Notes under the pieces: generated by a model
Databases searched by the model: none
Told to the model about the DNA's origin: nothing
Seen by the model: the letters and a program-made list of their open reading frames with translations, nothing else
Translations under genes and position numbers: made by a program
Shown: piece by piece, positions 1 through 10,918 of the stretch
How positions within the stretch are numbered: position 1 is the stretch's first letter
How the letters are laid out: every line of letters starts with the position of its first letter
From: Spirodela intermedia
Taxonomy: Eukaryota; Streptophyta; Magnoliopsida; Alismatales; Araceae
Length of the DNA stretch: 64,000 nt
Assembly: GCA_902729315.2 (NCBI GenBank)
Contig: LR746267.1
Location: 4,217,386 to 4,281,385 of the forward strand
Reading direction: 5' to 3'

Positions 1-299
1 GATAGGCAGGGACTAAACCACTTAGAAAATCCTCTAGTCACACACATTTCTATCTAAAAATGCTATTAAACTTAACAGTCGAGGAGAGAACATGGGAAAT
101 ATTAAGAATCATTAAAGTGTCAAAACTAGAAGTTGAACAATTCAACCCCCCTTGTTGATCTTATTGAGGCCTAAAATTCAATACAACTCAGTCAACATAT
201 CTGATGGATTCTTCAATCCTCTAATGTTTTCATCTTGCAATAAGCTAGCAATAAAATTGTACATCAATTATATGTGTTTTGTTCTGAAATAAAACATGG

Positions 300-1450
300 G
301 GATTTGGTTGGATAAATTTTTCTATGATTGTCAAAAATAACCCAATATTTTGAAATATCTTGCCTATTTCTGTAAGGAAATGCTTCAACCATAATTATTT
401 CTTACTTCTCATTATAACTTTTTCCATAATTTTTCTGAGTGGTAGGGAGAGCAATTACTCTCTTCAATTGTGAAAGCCAGCTCATAATTTTACCCACCCA
501 AGGTATAAATGTATCTAGCAGTTCTTCTACTCATATCCACATCACTTGTAAAATCTGAATCGACAAAACCTTCTAATTTAAAAATATTCCTCTTAATCTT
601 TTCACTAGTCTCATTAAAAAAACTGTACCAGATCTAATTTAGATCATGGCATACATGAAGCTACCTACTGCACTGACATAAATAATTGTCTCCATATGTT
701 GCTTCTCCTGTTCTATGTTAAATGATTGTCCCATGAGAGCTTGAAGTGATGGAGTTAAGTGTACCCACAAGACTTGCAGTATGCATATTTAACCAGAAAA
801 GTAACTTCTCAACATGATCTTTTGAGATAAGATTCTAACTTGATTAATTTTTATTCTTATGCCAGCAATCACACTGACTTGTAGTTTGCATATTTATCCT
901 AGTAACTTCTGAATGTAATTCTTTTCAGATAATCCCTAGAAACTAAAAACTTCGTCATGGGGTATTCTGATCTGAAAATTTTACTTTTATACCTCCAAGT
1001 CTTTCATTAAAAAGTTATTTTTTAAGTTTACCTTTATCTTCTTGAGTTCCTACATGAACACCCTTAATCAAGATATCACCAGCATAAACTAATAGAATGA
1101 AATAATGAATCTCAAACTCTTCAAATAATAATTATCATTTATTTGATACCTCATGAAATCATTTCTGGACATGAAACCATCAAATTTCTAAAACTACTAT
1201 TTCAGTCCATAGATACTCTACTTCAACTTACCAATTTGGCCTATTTACTACAAATAAAAACGCCTATATGTTGCATCATATGGATATTTTCTTCAATGTC
1301 ATCCTAAAAATTAAAATATTTACATCAATTTGGTCTATTAAAGTTATCTCAATCATTAAGATATTTTATCTTGTATATCATTTCACTATATAATCTAACC
1401 CTTCGTTACTGAAGTGCCAAGCTTGATACAAGGAGTTATTAACATATTAA
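300..1450 (-). mobile_element. Ty1/copia relic, RT to RNase H
   Basis: The minus strand gives broken but recognisable copia polyprotein. From right to left on the plus strand it shows a piece like KARLVAKGY...IDY (about 1400-1440), SIYGLK and FMSRNDF (about 1150-1240), the RT active-site box as YFILLVYAGDI (about 1075-1110, normally YVDDI), and an RNase H start GFVDSDFTSDVDMSRR with GYVFTLGG-like text (about 480-570). Stops and frameshifts occur throughout, so it is dead. No LTR for it was found inside the window, and its 3' end probably lies left of base 300. Family assignment is firm; exact ends are not. Confidence 0.8.
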
Positions 1451-1760
1451 AGTCTCAAGCATGATAATTGTGCCTCCATAACTATTTAACAAATCCAAAG
1501 AGCCAACATAATTACTCATATATTCCAATAGAAATATTAGCATACTCTTCTATTCTACAACATATTTACATATACTTCAAAATGATGTTTGATACATCGT
1601 GGTTATCTGTAATGCAATTTCCCATAAGGTGGCATCTCCCGAAAGTTTAGTCTTGGTTAAGTGCTGATTTCAGACCATTACTTCTCAAAACATTTCGTTT
1701 TGTTTTATTTGCCTTCAGGTTTACAGAAAATCTTGAAGTAAATGTTAAACTCAAAGGTAC
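1451..1760. other. AT-rich spacer, no gene seen
   Basis: This stretch is AT-rich with only short chance ORFs. It may be further decayed upstream copia sequence, but I see no motif that proves it. Confidence 0.5.
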
Positions 1761-2365
1761 TAAACATGGCCGCCTTAGTAAGAGTGATCAAAGTTCATCA
1801 TTTGAGGCCCAGTCATTATTACTTTGCCGTTCATCTAGGGTTCGTCTCCCTGATATTTAAGACGAGGGTCGAAGAGTACGCAGAGTTGTAAATAATCTCT
1901 TCCACATTGATGAGGTTCAATCCTTAGGGGAACTCCCCCAGCACGAGTAGAACTCGGTCCGTGGGGGTACTCCATGTGATGACGAGAGACGGAAGAGCAC
2001 GTCGTGCGGCCCCGAGTCCATCGGAATCCGGGCTACCAGGGCGTTTTCATGAACTTCCCTGGTACGCACGTAAGGGGGCATACGCTAAAGAGGGTTTGAC
2101 GGATTAATGTCGGTATTCCTCGAGACGTCTCCTCCGGCTGGGGTCTCGAGTCCCTTCGAGCGTTAACTCGTGCACCAGAATCCGCCCTACAGGGGGGTGT
2201 GAGCCGGCGATTTTCAGATGCCCTTGCGGCGACACGGGGGATGGAGAAGCTCCCAGCTCCTCTTCCTCCACTGCATAGATGGTGAGAAAGTGAACGCGGA
2301 ACAGATGAAACCGGACAGAGGCGGCACACGCCGGCGGGGATAGGGCAGGCACACGCCGGCGACTG
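1760..2365. other. GC-rich unclassified segment downstream of RLK1
   Basis: The base composition switches abruptly to GC-rich. Two overlapping minus-strand ORFs (120 and 82 aa) have no recognisable domain and arginine/proline/serine-rich composition typical of noncoding GC-rich DNA. A TTAAATATC box on the minus strand near 1850-1860 is TATA-like. The segment ends where homology to the 3' region of the neighbouring RLK duplicate begins (about 2366). It may be an inserted LTR or repeat, but the family is not recognised. Confidence 0.4.
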
Positions 2366-2517
2366 TAAGAGGAAGATCAGTGCATCATTTCTCATTACAG
2401 TAATGAGACAACTCTACACATCAAATTTCTAGACCACCCATGTCTTGATACGAATAATCGTAAGAGAATCACAACTCACACTCAGCTTGACAGTCCGCAC
2501 CACAGCGCATTTTCCGT
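2366..2517 (-). other. 3' UTR of RLK1
   Basis: This lies just after the stop codon of RLK1 and aligns closely with the sequence after the stop of RLK2 (9403-9551). Shared text includes tcagtgcatcat and gacaactctacacatcaaa. Conservation between duplicates in noncoding DNA fits a transcribed 3' UTR. The poly(A) site is not determined. Confidence 0.6.
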
Positions 2518-5500
2518 TCAACGCCCTTCCAACGTACTCTCGCTCAACCCATAAATGGATGATCTCGGCGATCTGTCAGCACGGACCCTGAGATTTCTTC
2601 CAAACGAAAAACCAGGCTGCTTCGGCAATGGCAACGCACAGCTTTCACTTGTCAGAATAGAAACGACAAAATTCATAGTGGGTCTGTCCGCCGGATTTTC
2701 CTCGATGCACAGTAATCCCACTTGAATGCACTTCAGCACTTCGTCGGCCTGGAATGATCTCTTAATTGCACGGTCCAGGAGTTCCATGGCTCTGCCTTCT
2801 TTCCATAGCTGCCACGCCTGCACCATTCAGTCGAGAGCACATTGAAGTTGAAGGAAGGGGAAACCGTTTAATAAAAATCCGTCGAACTACATTATTCCGA
2901 AACGATTCTTATGACTGAATCTCATCAGGAAGCAAAGCAGGTGGCCGGAACTCACATATCCCAGAAGATTCAGTGACTCCCTGCAAGGATAATACCCCGT
3001 GCATCTTTTCCCACTGATGACTTCCAAGACGATCACGCCGAAGCTGAAGACGTCAGATTTCTCAGAGAAGACGCCGTCTATGGCGTACTCCGGCGACATG
3101 TATCCACTGCACCCACAGCCCGAAATTCAGCGAGATTAGTCACGATAGGAGGATGAAGCTGATAGAAGATTCGGAACTTGATTAGAACCTACAACGTTCC
3201 GACGATCTTCCTAGTATTTCCTTCGGTCTGGTTTATTTCAAATATTCTTGCCAACCCAAAGTCTGAGATCTTGGGGTTCATCTCGTTGTCGAGCAGTATA
3301 TTACTCGTCTTCAGATCTCTGTGTATGACGCGCATTCTAGAGTGGTGATGCAGATAGAGAAGCCCATCCGCTATCCCCATGATGATCGTCAAACGCTTCT
3401 CCCAACTGAGTTCCACCGATCTTGCTGTTTCCCAGTAGTAAAACCAAAAAGCATTAATTATTTACGAAAATAGCGAAGCTTCAATCCTTCCCGGCAGAAT
3501 CGGAATCATAAAAGTCCAGTGAAGACAAACCCACCGAATACGAGCTTGTCGAGGCTCTTATTGGGCATGTATTCGTAGATCAGAATCTTCTCGTCTTGGT
3601 CGGTGCACCAGCCCAGAAGACGAACGAGATTCTTGTGTTGCAGCCTGGCGATGAGTCTGACTTCATTGGCGAACTCGTGATGGCCTTGCTTGGAGCCCCT
3701 GGAGAGCCTCTTAACAGCTATCTCATGCCCATTTCCCAGCTTCCCCTGAATAGAAAAGCTCTGATTTACTTATAGGTATATAAATTTATATACATATATT
3801 ATAAACATAGGAGTAAGAAAGGACGAGAGAGTGTGAGAGACAGTTCTTTTTGCGCGGTTTTGATGTATAAACCGCGAACTAGTTCATTAACAGGAGTGAT
3901 CTAACAGGCAAGTTACTGGTAATAACCTTGTAAACGGAACCAAATCCCCCTTCGCCGAGCTTGTTCGCATCTGAGAAATCACCGGTGGCACATTGTACAC
4001 TGTTGAACTCCACTAAAGGCACCTCTGAGAAGCCTTTGTCTCTTCCAAATGTGTCAGATAAGTCAACGTCCTCTAATATCATCGTTTTCATTGGCGTCCT
4101 CTTCCGCGCTTCTGGGCATACTTATTTGTCAGCGAGGCTAGTCGTCTTTTGGCCCAAAAATATAACATATAGGAAAACATGTTACCGCGTGATCGAAGTC
4201 TCTTCACCAGGAAATAGGAACCAGCTCCGACGAGGAGTGCACCGATAGCTACTACCGGTAGCAGGAACTTCATTGGTTTTTGGTTTTCATCTGCGAGCAG
4301 GATCAGAGATTCATGGTGCATTACCCTGTGCGTTCGATGATAAATTTAAATCGAGCTTACCGAACTCTGACGCCACCAGCCGTATGTTCAGGTTCTCCCA
4401 GTAAATGTTATGGTCGATCTCAAGATCTATGAGATCTCCATACCAAATTAGGCACATGGAGCCGTCTGAGTGTACACTCGTGCTTGTATAAGCGTAGGCA
4501 GTGCATTGGCATTTCGAGATGCAGTCGTCCCGGCAATCGAGTTCGGTTTTCTTGTCTATCATCCTAGACCTATCCGGCAGCTTGGCCCTTTTCACCGGCA
4601 GGAACTTGTCATTTTTGCTGCACTGGAGTTGAACCCTCCTAACGCAGCCACTGGAGAAGGTTCTTGTCTCCCACTCGGTCTGGTTCTTCGGAACAAACCC
4701 GTGTAGGCAGATGCAGGTCGGCGGTTTCGCGTTGCAATCGCAGGCTCCCGACGGCCCGCAGAGATTATAGGCGTCGCAGAACCTGCTTGGCCTTATCCAG
4801 AACGGGTGCCACTCACTCCATGCCTCCACCCACACCATCATCTTCAGCTCTCCGGAGGCCTCCAGAGCCCATCTTACCGGGGCAGTTCTCCCAACGATGA
4901 AGAAGCTGAAAGAGAATTCGTCTCCGACCCGTGACACCCAAACCACGCACTGAACTCCACTTGTAGAGCTTACTTGCAAGCCCAAGACACTTTTCTGGGA
5001 GATCCTGAAGTAGGTCTCTGATCTCCTCCAGATGACGATTTGGTCGTAGATGGGACCGACGGAGAAGTCTCCAGAAGAGGGATCGTCGACCTCCCTCCAC
5101 GCAATGACCCTCTGGGCTAAGCCCGTTTTCTCGTTGTAGCGAAGCTTCATCTCTGGCAGAATAGTGTCGGTGGGGTGATCGAAGCTCTGCCAGACGTCCT
5201 GCCCGTTTCCCTGTCTCAGAACCAGATTGCCCGACTCCAGAAGCATGGCCACCGTGCCATTGGCGATACCAGCCAAGTCCGAGGACCAGACAAAGCTTCT
5301 GTTCGAGTCCACCACGGCGATGTTCTTGTCCTCGGTCATCGTAAGGAAGGCGGCGGAGTCGGTGACAGGATGATCCCTGTTGGCGACCCAGACCACAGTC
5401 CTTTTGGGAATCTTCTTGTACCATATCCCTAGGAAGCGATTTTTCCTCCCAAAGGACTCGCTTCTGGAGTCGAAGAAGCCCAGGACGAAGGTCCCGCCGG

Positions 5501-5633
5501 CGGACACGAGAGTCTGGTTCCCGGTGATCGCCTGGGCGGGGGCCAGTACGTCGCGCGCCCCCGTCGCCAGAAGCTTGGGCGGGGATATTGTGCACAAAAG
5601 AAGGATGAGGATGAAGAAAGAGAGCCCACACAT
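2518..5633 (-). CDS. G-type lectin S-receptor-like Ser/Thr kinase (RLK1)
   Basis: A single-pass plasma-membrane receptor kinase; family members sense self-incompatibility, defence or developmental signals, but the ligand here is unknown. The inferred exons on the complement are 5633-4361, 4290-4186, 4120-3927, 3745-3535, 3424-3193, 3106-2956 and 2817-2518. All are GT-AG, total 2466 nt, 821 aa. Exon 1 encodes a signal peptide (residues 1-24), a B-lectin domain ([28 protein letters not shown]), the S-locus glycoprotein region, an EGF-like segment ([16 protein letters not shown]) and a PAN domain ([16 protein letters not shown]). Exon 2 encodes the membrane span. The kinase has the loop [10 protein letters not shown], lysine about 536 in AVKRL, HRDLK with Asp about 631, DFG about 649-651 and SPEY, so it looks catalytically competent and RD-type. 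The exon 3 acceptor had to move relative to RLK2 because of a 2-nt insertion. It is a tandem partner of RLK2. Confidence 0.9.
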
Positions 5634-6110
5634 TGATCTGGAGTCTAGTCCACTTCGCTTTTCCGCTATACCGTCTCTAAGGTCCAGAATCCTTCTCCCC
5701 TGTCCCGGAAGAGATGTTAGAGGAGACGGAGATGAGCAAGGAAAAGCCGTATCTCAGTTTCAGACGTCGGAATTAAGATGGGCGAGCTCCATCCACCTCT
5801 CCGATGGGAACTAGTGCACCGGTTTTCGGAAATCCCCTTAGCGGACCTCTTTATCGTCGTGTCTGCGAGGTCCGACGGTCAAACACGGGTTCTTAGATGG
5901 ATGTCGCATCTTTCCCGCGGCGTAACTCCAGCGAGAACTCAACAAACCATCGGCAGGCGCTGGCCGTTGATTTTGCATCTTTTACAGTCCTGCCGGCGTT
6001 TCCAGGGAACTGTGATGTGGTTTCTGGCTGGACAAAGATAGTGACCTGTTCCATTTGCATCACGACAGTGGAGTATTATCCTTCAGCTCGCATAGTAATT
6101 TAACATTAAA
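5634..6110 (-). promoter_or_regulatory. 5' flank and probable promoter of RLK1, with W-box
   Basis: This is the region upstream of the RLK1 ATG. It aligns in patches with the flank of RLK2 (12795-13290), so it was part of the duplicated unit. It carries a minus-strand W-box core TTGACC at 5877-5882, the type of site bound by WRKY factors in defence-responsive genes. The equivalent position in RLK2 reads TTCGACC and is broken. No clear TATA box or start site could be fixed. Confidence 0.45.
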
Positions 6111-6375
6111 TGCGGTAACTTTAAGCTTATATGTTTAGTAAGCCACTTTGGCTCATTCCTCATCAATTCGATTCTTGCATTATCAGCACCATTTCATCGC
6201 CGTAACATAGATATATAAGTATATATCGTGTGTCATTTTACAGCGTCCCATGGCTTGGTGACTGTTAACTGGTCCATCGTGACACGTAACAGGGCCATCA
6301 CGCCCATGATCCGCATCAACATGATGCTGCTTTTTCTGCCACGTGGGTTGGCTCTATAGTTACCTTCCTCCTCTT

Positions 6376-6378
<3 letters not shown>

Positions 6379-6468
<90 letters not shown>

Positions 6469-6480
6469 TTCTCTCTCTCG
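6379..6480. repeat. (CT)n microsatellite
   Basis: About 100 bp of nearly pure CT dinucleotides with a few TTT interruptions. It lies about 750 bp upstream of the RLK1 start codon. RLK2 has a matching tract about 700 bp upstream, so the repeat probably predates the duplication. The long RE-repeat ORF over it is an artefact. Confidence 0.95.
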
Positions 6481-7017
6481 TTTCTCTTTCTCCCTCCCCC
6501 TCTCACTCCTTAGTAGTTTCCCCCATAAGGGAGCACTGCTGGTCGCACCGTTTGGGTGGATGAGATTAGCCCCTGCATAGTATGTGTCTGATCTCATAGA
6601 GCCCATTCTCTGGGTATTTCTTTTACTTTGCTCTTAAAGTGAGTCTTGCAGATGACAATTGTTGTTTGTTTGGACTATTAAATCCATACACAAGTTTGTG
6701 TGGATGTGGAAAAATTTGCTTTGATATTTTGCTGACCTGGACGTACCTCCTATTCATTCTCTTGTTATACAATTATCTAGTAACAACTCATTCTAATGTG
6801 TATATATTTAGTTCAATTAAACTATCACTTGTTTAAATGTTTTCCAAATTATAGTATCCAATGTTAGAGTCTAAATTGTCAGGTGATGAGCACAAAAAGA
6901 GACATGAGATGTAGAACGAGAATAGAAAGAGATATTAGATTACATTATTTGGAAAATCCTCCATCTAGGGTCTTATAAATTGTCATCGCACCCTCAAGGA
7001 GAGAATCATTTAACATA
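6481..7017. other. Spacer, no gene seen
   Basis: The sequence is mixed and then AT-rich, with only short ORFs lacking any recognisable domain. It ends at the truncated edge of an LTR. Confidence 0.5.
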
Positions 7018-8544
7018 GAATATGATTTTTTATAGTTTTTTTACTAAATAATGAAGATAAAATATATTTAAAATTCATGAAAAGTGAAATAAGGGTGCAG
7101 ACATCATGATAATATCAATGGCTTAACGAACATGAATCAATCAGAAACAAAATTTTAATTAATAATTCTTACATAAATAATTAAAAATAAATTAATTGGT
7201 CAAATTAAGATCTATAAAAGCTAGAATAATTGTAATTTAATAAAGAAGAGTTGTGAAACTTGAAATCACATAAAATATCACTAAATTAAGTGAAAATTAA
7301 ATTGAAAGTAAGAAAGGCTGAATTCTGATCTTATGATAGTGATTGTCAAAATTATGTGTTTCGGAGGATTATCATATAATGTCTATAGCCTTAAAGACTT
7401 TTTTAGACAAGAATGATGTAGACAATCTTTAAATCTTCTTGTGAAGTCTAAAAATCAAGAAGGTAAATTGACAAATCATCTCTAATAGTTGTCACTCGAC
7501 ATATTAGAAAAATAGCGACTTTGAGAATATCTGACAACTATCACCTAATAAAGATAAACTAGATAGAGGTAGGACACATCTTAAAGAGCTTCATCTTCTA
7601 GTTCACACTGTAATAAAAGGTTCTTCATTGCATCTTATTTGCTCATAGAAGGTGATAACTCATCTCTCGGTGGATCATCTATTTTTTAATGACTACTTGT
7701 TCATCAATTAATTAGAGATAGTTTATTCAATTGATTCATGATCTCTTTATATATGATCATTTAGTAATTTAGTAATGATGCTTTACAAATTATATTGATA
7801 TTTTTGTCAATAATTGAATGATTCTAGTGACTTAATCATTGATAAGTAATCTTTAAAAAAATCATGATTTAATTAGATAAAAATATAAGTTTTTGCTTTG
7901 ATGAGACTCGAACCTTCACCAATTGCTCGCCTATATGAGAGAAAGTAAAATAAGTATGTAAATACATTTATAAAGTGACATCATAAGGGTATTTTTTCTC
8001 ATAAAAAATGAGTATTTTAGGTATTAAAATTATTAAAAAAAATCTAGGAAGTTATGATGTCAATTTAGTCCCTCATCGACTATTTTCTAAGTTTTGAGGT
8101 GGATATATAGTAACGTAATTATGTGGTCAATAAGTTTTTCTCTCGTGTGTAAGACCACTCCTTACCCCACTCTCGATTGCCCACCAATGACATAAAAGGG
8201 GAGTGACACACACATGTATTCAATCGGTCCTTAGCCACTCAAGCCTCTTGCTCACAACTCCACTCATACTATGTTTCCAACCTGTTTGTAGGCTCGAGTG
8301 GCCAGTGGGTCCCTAACCTTTTTTATATTTTTATTTTATTTTATTTATTTTTATTTTTCTAAAAAATGTGATTATAAAAATTATATAAATATATATAAAA
8401 TCACATAATTAGTCAAAATTTCACATTAACTAAATAAAAACTCTTTTTTATAATTTAACATAAATAGAAATCTATTTATGATGAGCTAAAGCTTAAAATA
8501 TATTATTAATTAATTATTAATTCATGATAATGAAGCCTTATCAA
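7018..8544 (-). mobile_element. Truncated, decayed gypsy-family LTR (copy 1)
   Basis: A minus-strand copy of the roughly 1.64-kb LTR that dominates the right part of the window. Matching landmarks are gggtgcagacatcatgat (about 7094), the tRNA-like box as ggttcgag (minus strand, about 7910), gaccactccttaccccac (about 8152) and the terminal ttcatgataatgaagccttatca at 8522-8544. About 250 bp of the other end is missing. CpG sites have largely become TpG or CpA. It is inserted just before the RNase H tail of a plus-strand copia element. Confidence 0.8.
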
Positions 8545-8545
8545 C

Positions 8546-8937
8546 TACTATGGAGGTAGCAAAAGAAGCTTCGTGATTGAAAAGATTATTGAAAGAGCTT
8601 AAAATCTGATAAGGTAAGGTTTCTTTATTATGTGACAGTCATAGTATTATATGTTTAATGAAAAATCAAATTTATCATGCATGGTCGAAGCACATTCATG
8701 TGTGATATCGTAAGATTCATAAATTGCTAAATTCTAGAGAGATCTCTCTAAAAAAAGTTCACAAAGAGAAAAATATCACTAATATACTAATGAAGGTCAT
8801 CAGGTTTAAAAGTTCAAACATTGTTTGGACTTGATTCATATCGCATATACTTTGAAAAGTTAGAAAACCTGTATCATGGAAGAACATCTACTCCAAGTGT
8901 AGATGGGATGTCTACCAAGGTGGAGTTTGTCAGGGGG
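8546..8937 (+). mobile_element. Ty1/copia relic, RNase H tail and polypurine tract
   Basis: Plus-strand translation resembles the end of a copia polyprotein: EVAKEAS.LKRLLKEL, SLLCDSHSIICLMKNQ, YHAWSKHIHV and ISLKKVHKEKN, interrupted by stops. It ends in a polypurine tract (cagggggtg) placed exactly before an LTR start. The element is broken and inactive, and its 5' part is missing or displaced by LTR copy 1. Confidence 0.8.
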
Positions 8938-9402
8938 TGTTAGACATCTCAACAACAGTAGATGAGTGGGTCTTGGCTTTGCCCATTTACCCTTTTGTCC
9001 TTAGTGGACAGGGCCCCATTGGGGCCCATTTCCATCTTATTAGTTGGGACTAAAAACCCTTGCGAAGAGTGTACGAGGACTGGTTTTGTAGCTGCTGAAG
9101 AGATGAAACGAGAAGTTTCCGCTCCTTTCTGGCTCTCTTCTCCTCCTCTCTCCTCTCCCTCTATCTTGGCTCCTCTCCTCTCTCTATATCACAGGTGAAG
9201 ACACTGAGAAAAGGTGATACATCCACAGGTTTGTCTAAAGCTATTTTGGAGACTGGCTAGAGGCATGTTTGCTGAAAGACTCATTCTTCGGGAGTTTGCC
9301 TTCTAGTTCGCTTATTACTCCAGTGTCATTTACATTTATATAATCCAGAGATTGTGCTTCCACAGTATCGATCTGTGCCAAATATATATTACTTCTTCAA
9401 CA
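8938..9402 (+). mobile_element. Copia 3' LTR
   Basis: A 465-bp segment starting TGTTAGACATC directly after the polypurine tract and ending CTTCTTCAACA, giving TG...CA ends. It contains a TATA-like tctctatatcaca at about 9181-9192. It ends immediately before the conserved 3' region of RLK2. The 3' boundary is inferred from the CA end and from where RLK homology starts. Confidence 0.7.
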
Positions 9403-9551
9403 TAAGGTCAGTGCATCATATCTCATTTCAGTAATTGGTATTAGGACAACTCTACACATCAAAATTCTAGACGACCCGTTTGGATTATAACAGTCCTAAA
9501 TGGATCACTACTCACACTCAGCTTGACGGTCTCCACCGGTGCATTTTCCCT
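9403..9551 (-). other. 3' UTR of RLK2
   Basis: Follows the RLK2 stop codon and aligns with 2366-2517 after RLK1. The alignment stops at the copia LTR edge, so the LTR sits at or very near the border of the duplicated unit. Confidence 0.6.
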
Positions 9552-10820
9552 TCAGCGCCCTTCCAAAATACTCTCGCTCAACCCATAAATGAATGATCTC
9601 GGCGATCTGCCAACACGGACCCTCAGATTTCTTCCAAACGAAAAACCAGGCTGCTTCGGCAATGGTAACACACTGCTTTCACTTTTCAGCATGGAAACGA
9701 CTGAATTCATCGTAGGTCTGTCCGCCGCATCTTCCTCAATGCACAGTAATCCAACTTGAATGCACTTCAGAACCTCGTCCGCCTGGCATGAGCTCTTAAC
9801 TGCCGGCTCCAGGAGTTCCACGGCCCTGCCTTCTTTCCACAGCTCCCACGCCTGCACCATTGAGTGAAAAGCAAATTAATTGGAAGGGAAGGGGAAACGT
9901 TTAATACAAATTCCCCGAAATACTTTATTCCAGAACCATTCTTATAACTCAATGTAATCTAGAAGCACACCAGATGGCTGGAACTCACATATCCCAGAAG
10001 ATTCAGTGACTCCCTACATGGATAATACCCCGTGCATCTTTTCCCACTGATGACTTCTAAGACGATCACGCCGAAGCTGAAGACGTCAGATTTCTCAGAG
10101 AAGACGCCGTCTATGGCGTACTCCGGCGACATGTATCCACTGCACCCACAGCCCGAAATTCAGCGAGATTAGTCACGATAGGAGGATGAAACTGATAGAA
10201 GATTCGGAACTTGATTAGAACCTACAACGTTCCGACGACCTTCCTAGTATTTCCTTCGGTCTGGTTTATTTCAAATATTCTTGCCAACCCAAAGTCTGAG
10301 ATCTTGGGGTTCATCTCGTTGTCGAGAAGTATATTACTCGTCTTCAGATCTCTGTGTATGACGCGCATTCTAGAGTGGTGATGAAGATAGAGAAGCCCAT
10401 CCGCTATCCCTTCGATGATCATCAAACGCTTCTCCAAACTGAGTTCCTCCGATCTGGCTGGTTCCCAGTAATAAAACAAAACCGCATTAATTATTTACGA
10501 AAATTCCGAAGCTTGCAGCCTCCTGGGCGGAATCGGATTTATAAACCTTGACGGAAAAGAAACCCACCAAATATGAGCTTGTCCAGGCTCTTGTTGGGCA
10601 TGTATTCGTAGATCAGAATCTTCTCGTCTTGGTCGGTGCACCATCCCAGAAGACGAACGAGATTCTTGTGTTGGAGCCTGGCGATGAGTCTGACTTCGTT
10701 GGCGAACTCGTGGTGGCCTTGCTTGGAGCCCCTGGAGAGCCTCTTCACAGCTACCTCATGCCCACTCACCAGCTTCCCCTGAATAAAGAGACTCAGATGT
10801 ACTTATACCTTGATAAATTG

Positions 10821-10918
<98 letters not shown>

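Noticed and set aside
4813-5631. 272-aa minus-strand ORF overlapping RLK1 exon 1
   Set aside because: Alternate-frame shadow of the S-domain exon; RLK2 and RLK3 show similar shadows.
6316-6606. 96-aa minus-strand ORF rich in RERERE
   Set aside because: Translation of a (CT)n microsatellite. The same applies to the ORFs over 13417-13794, 10756-10998 and 37580-37927.
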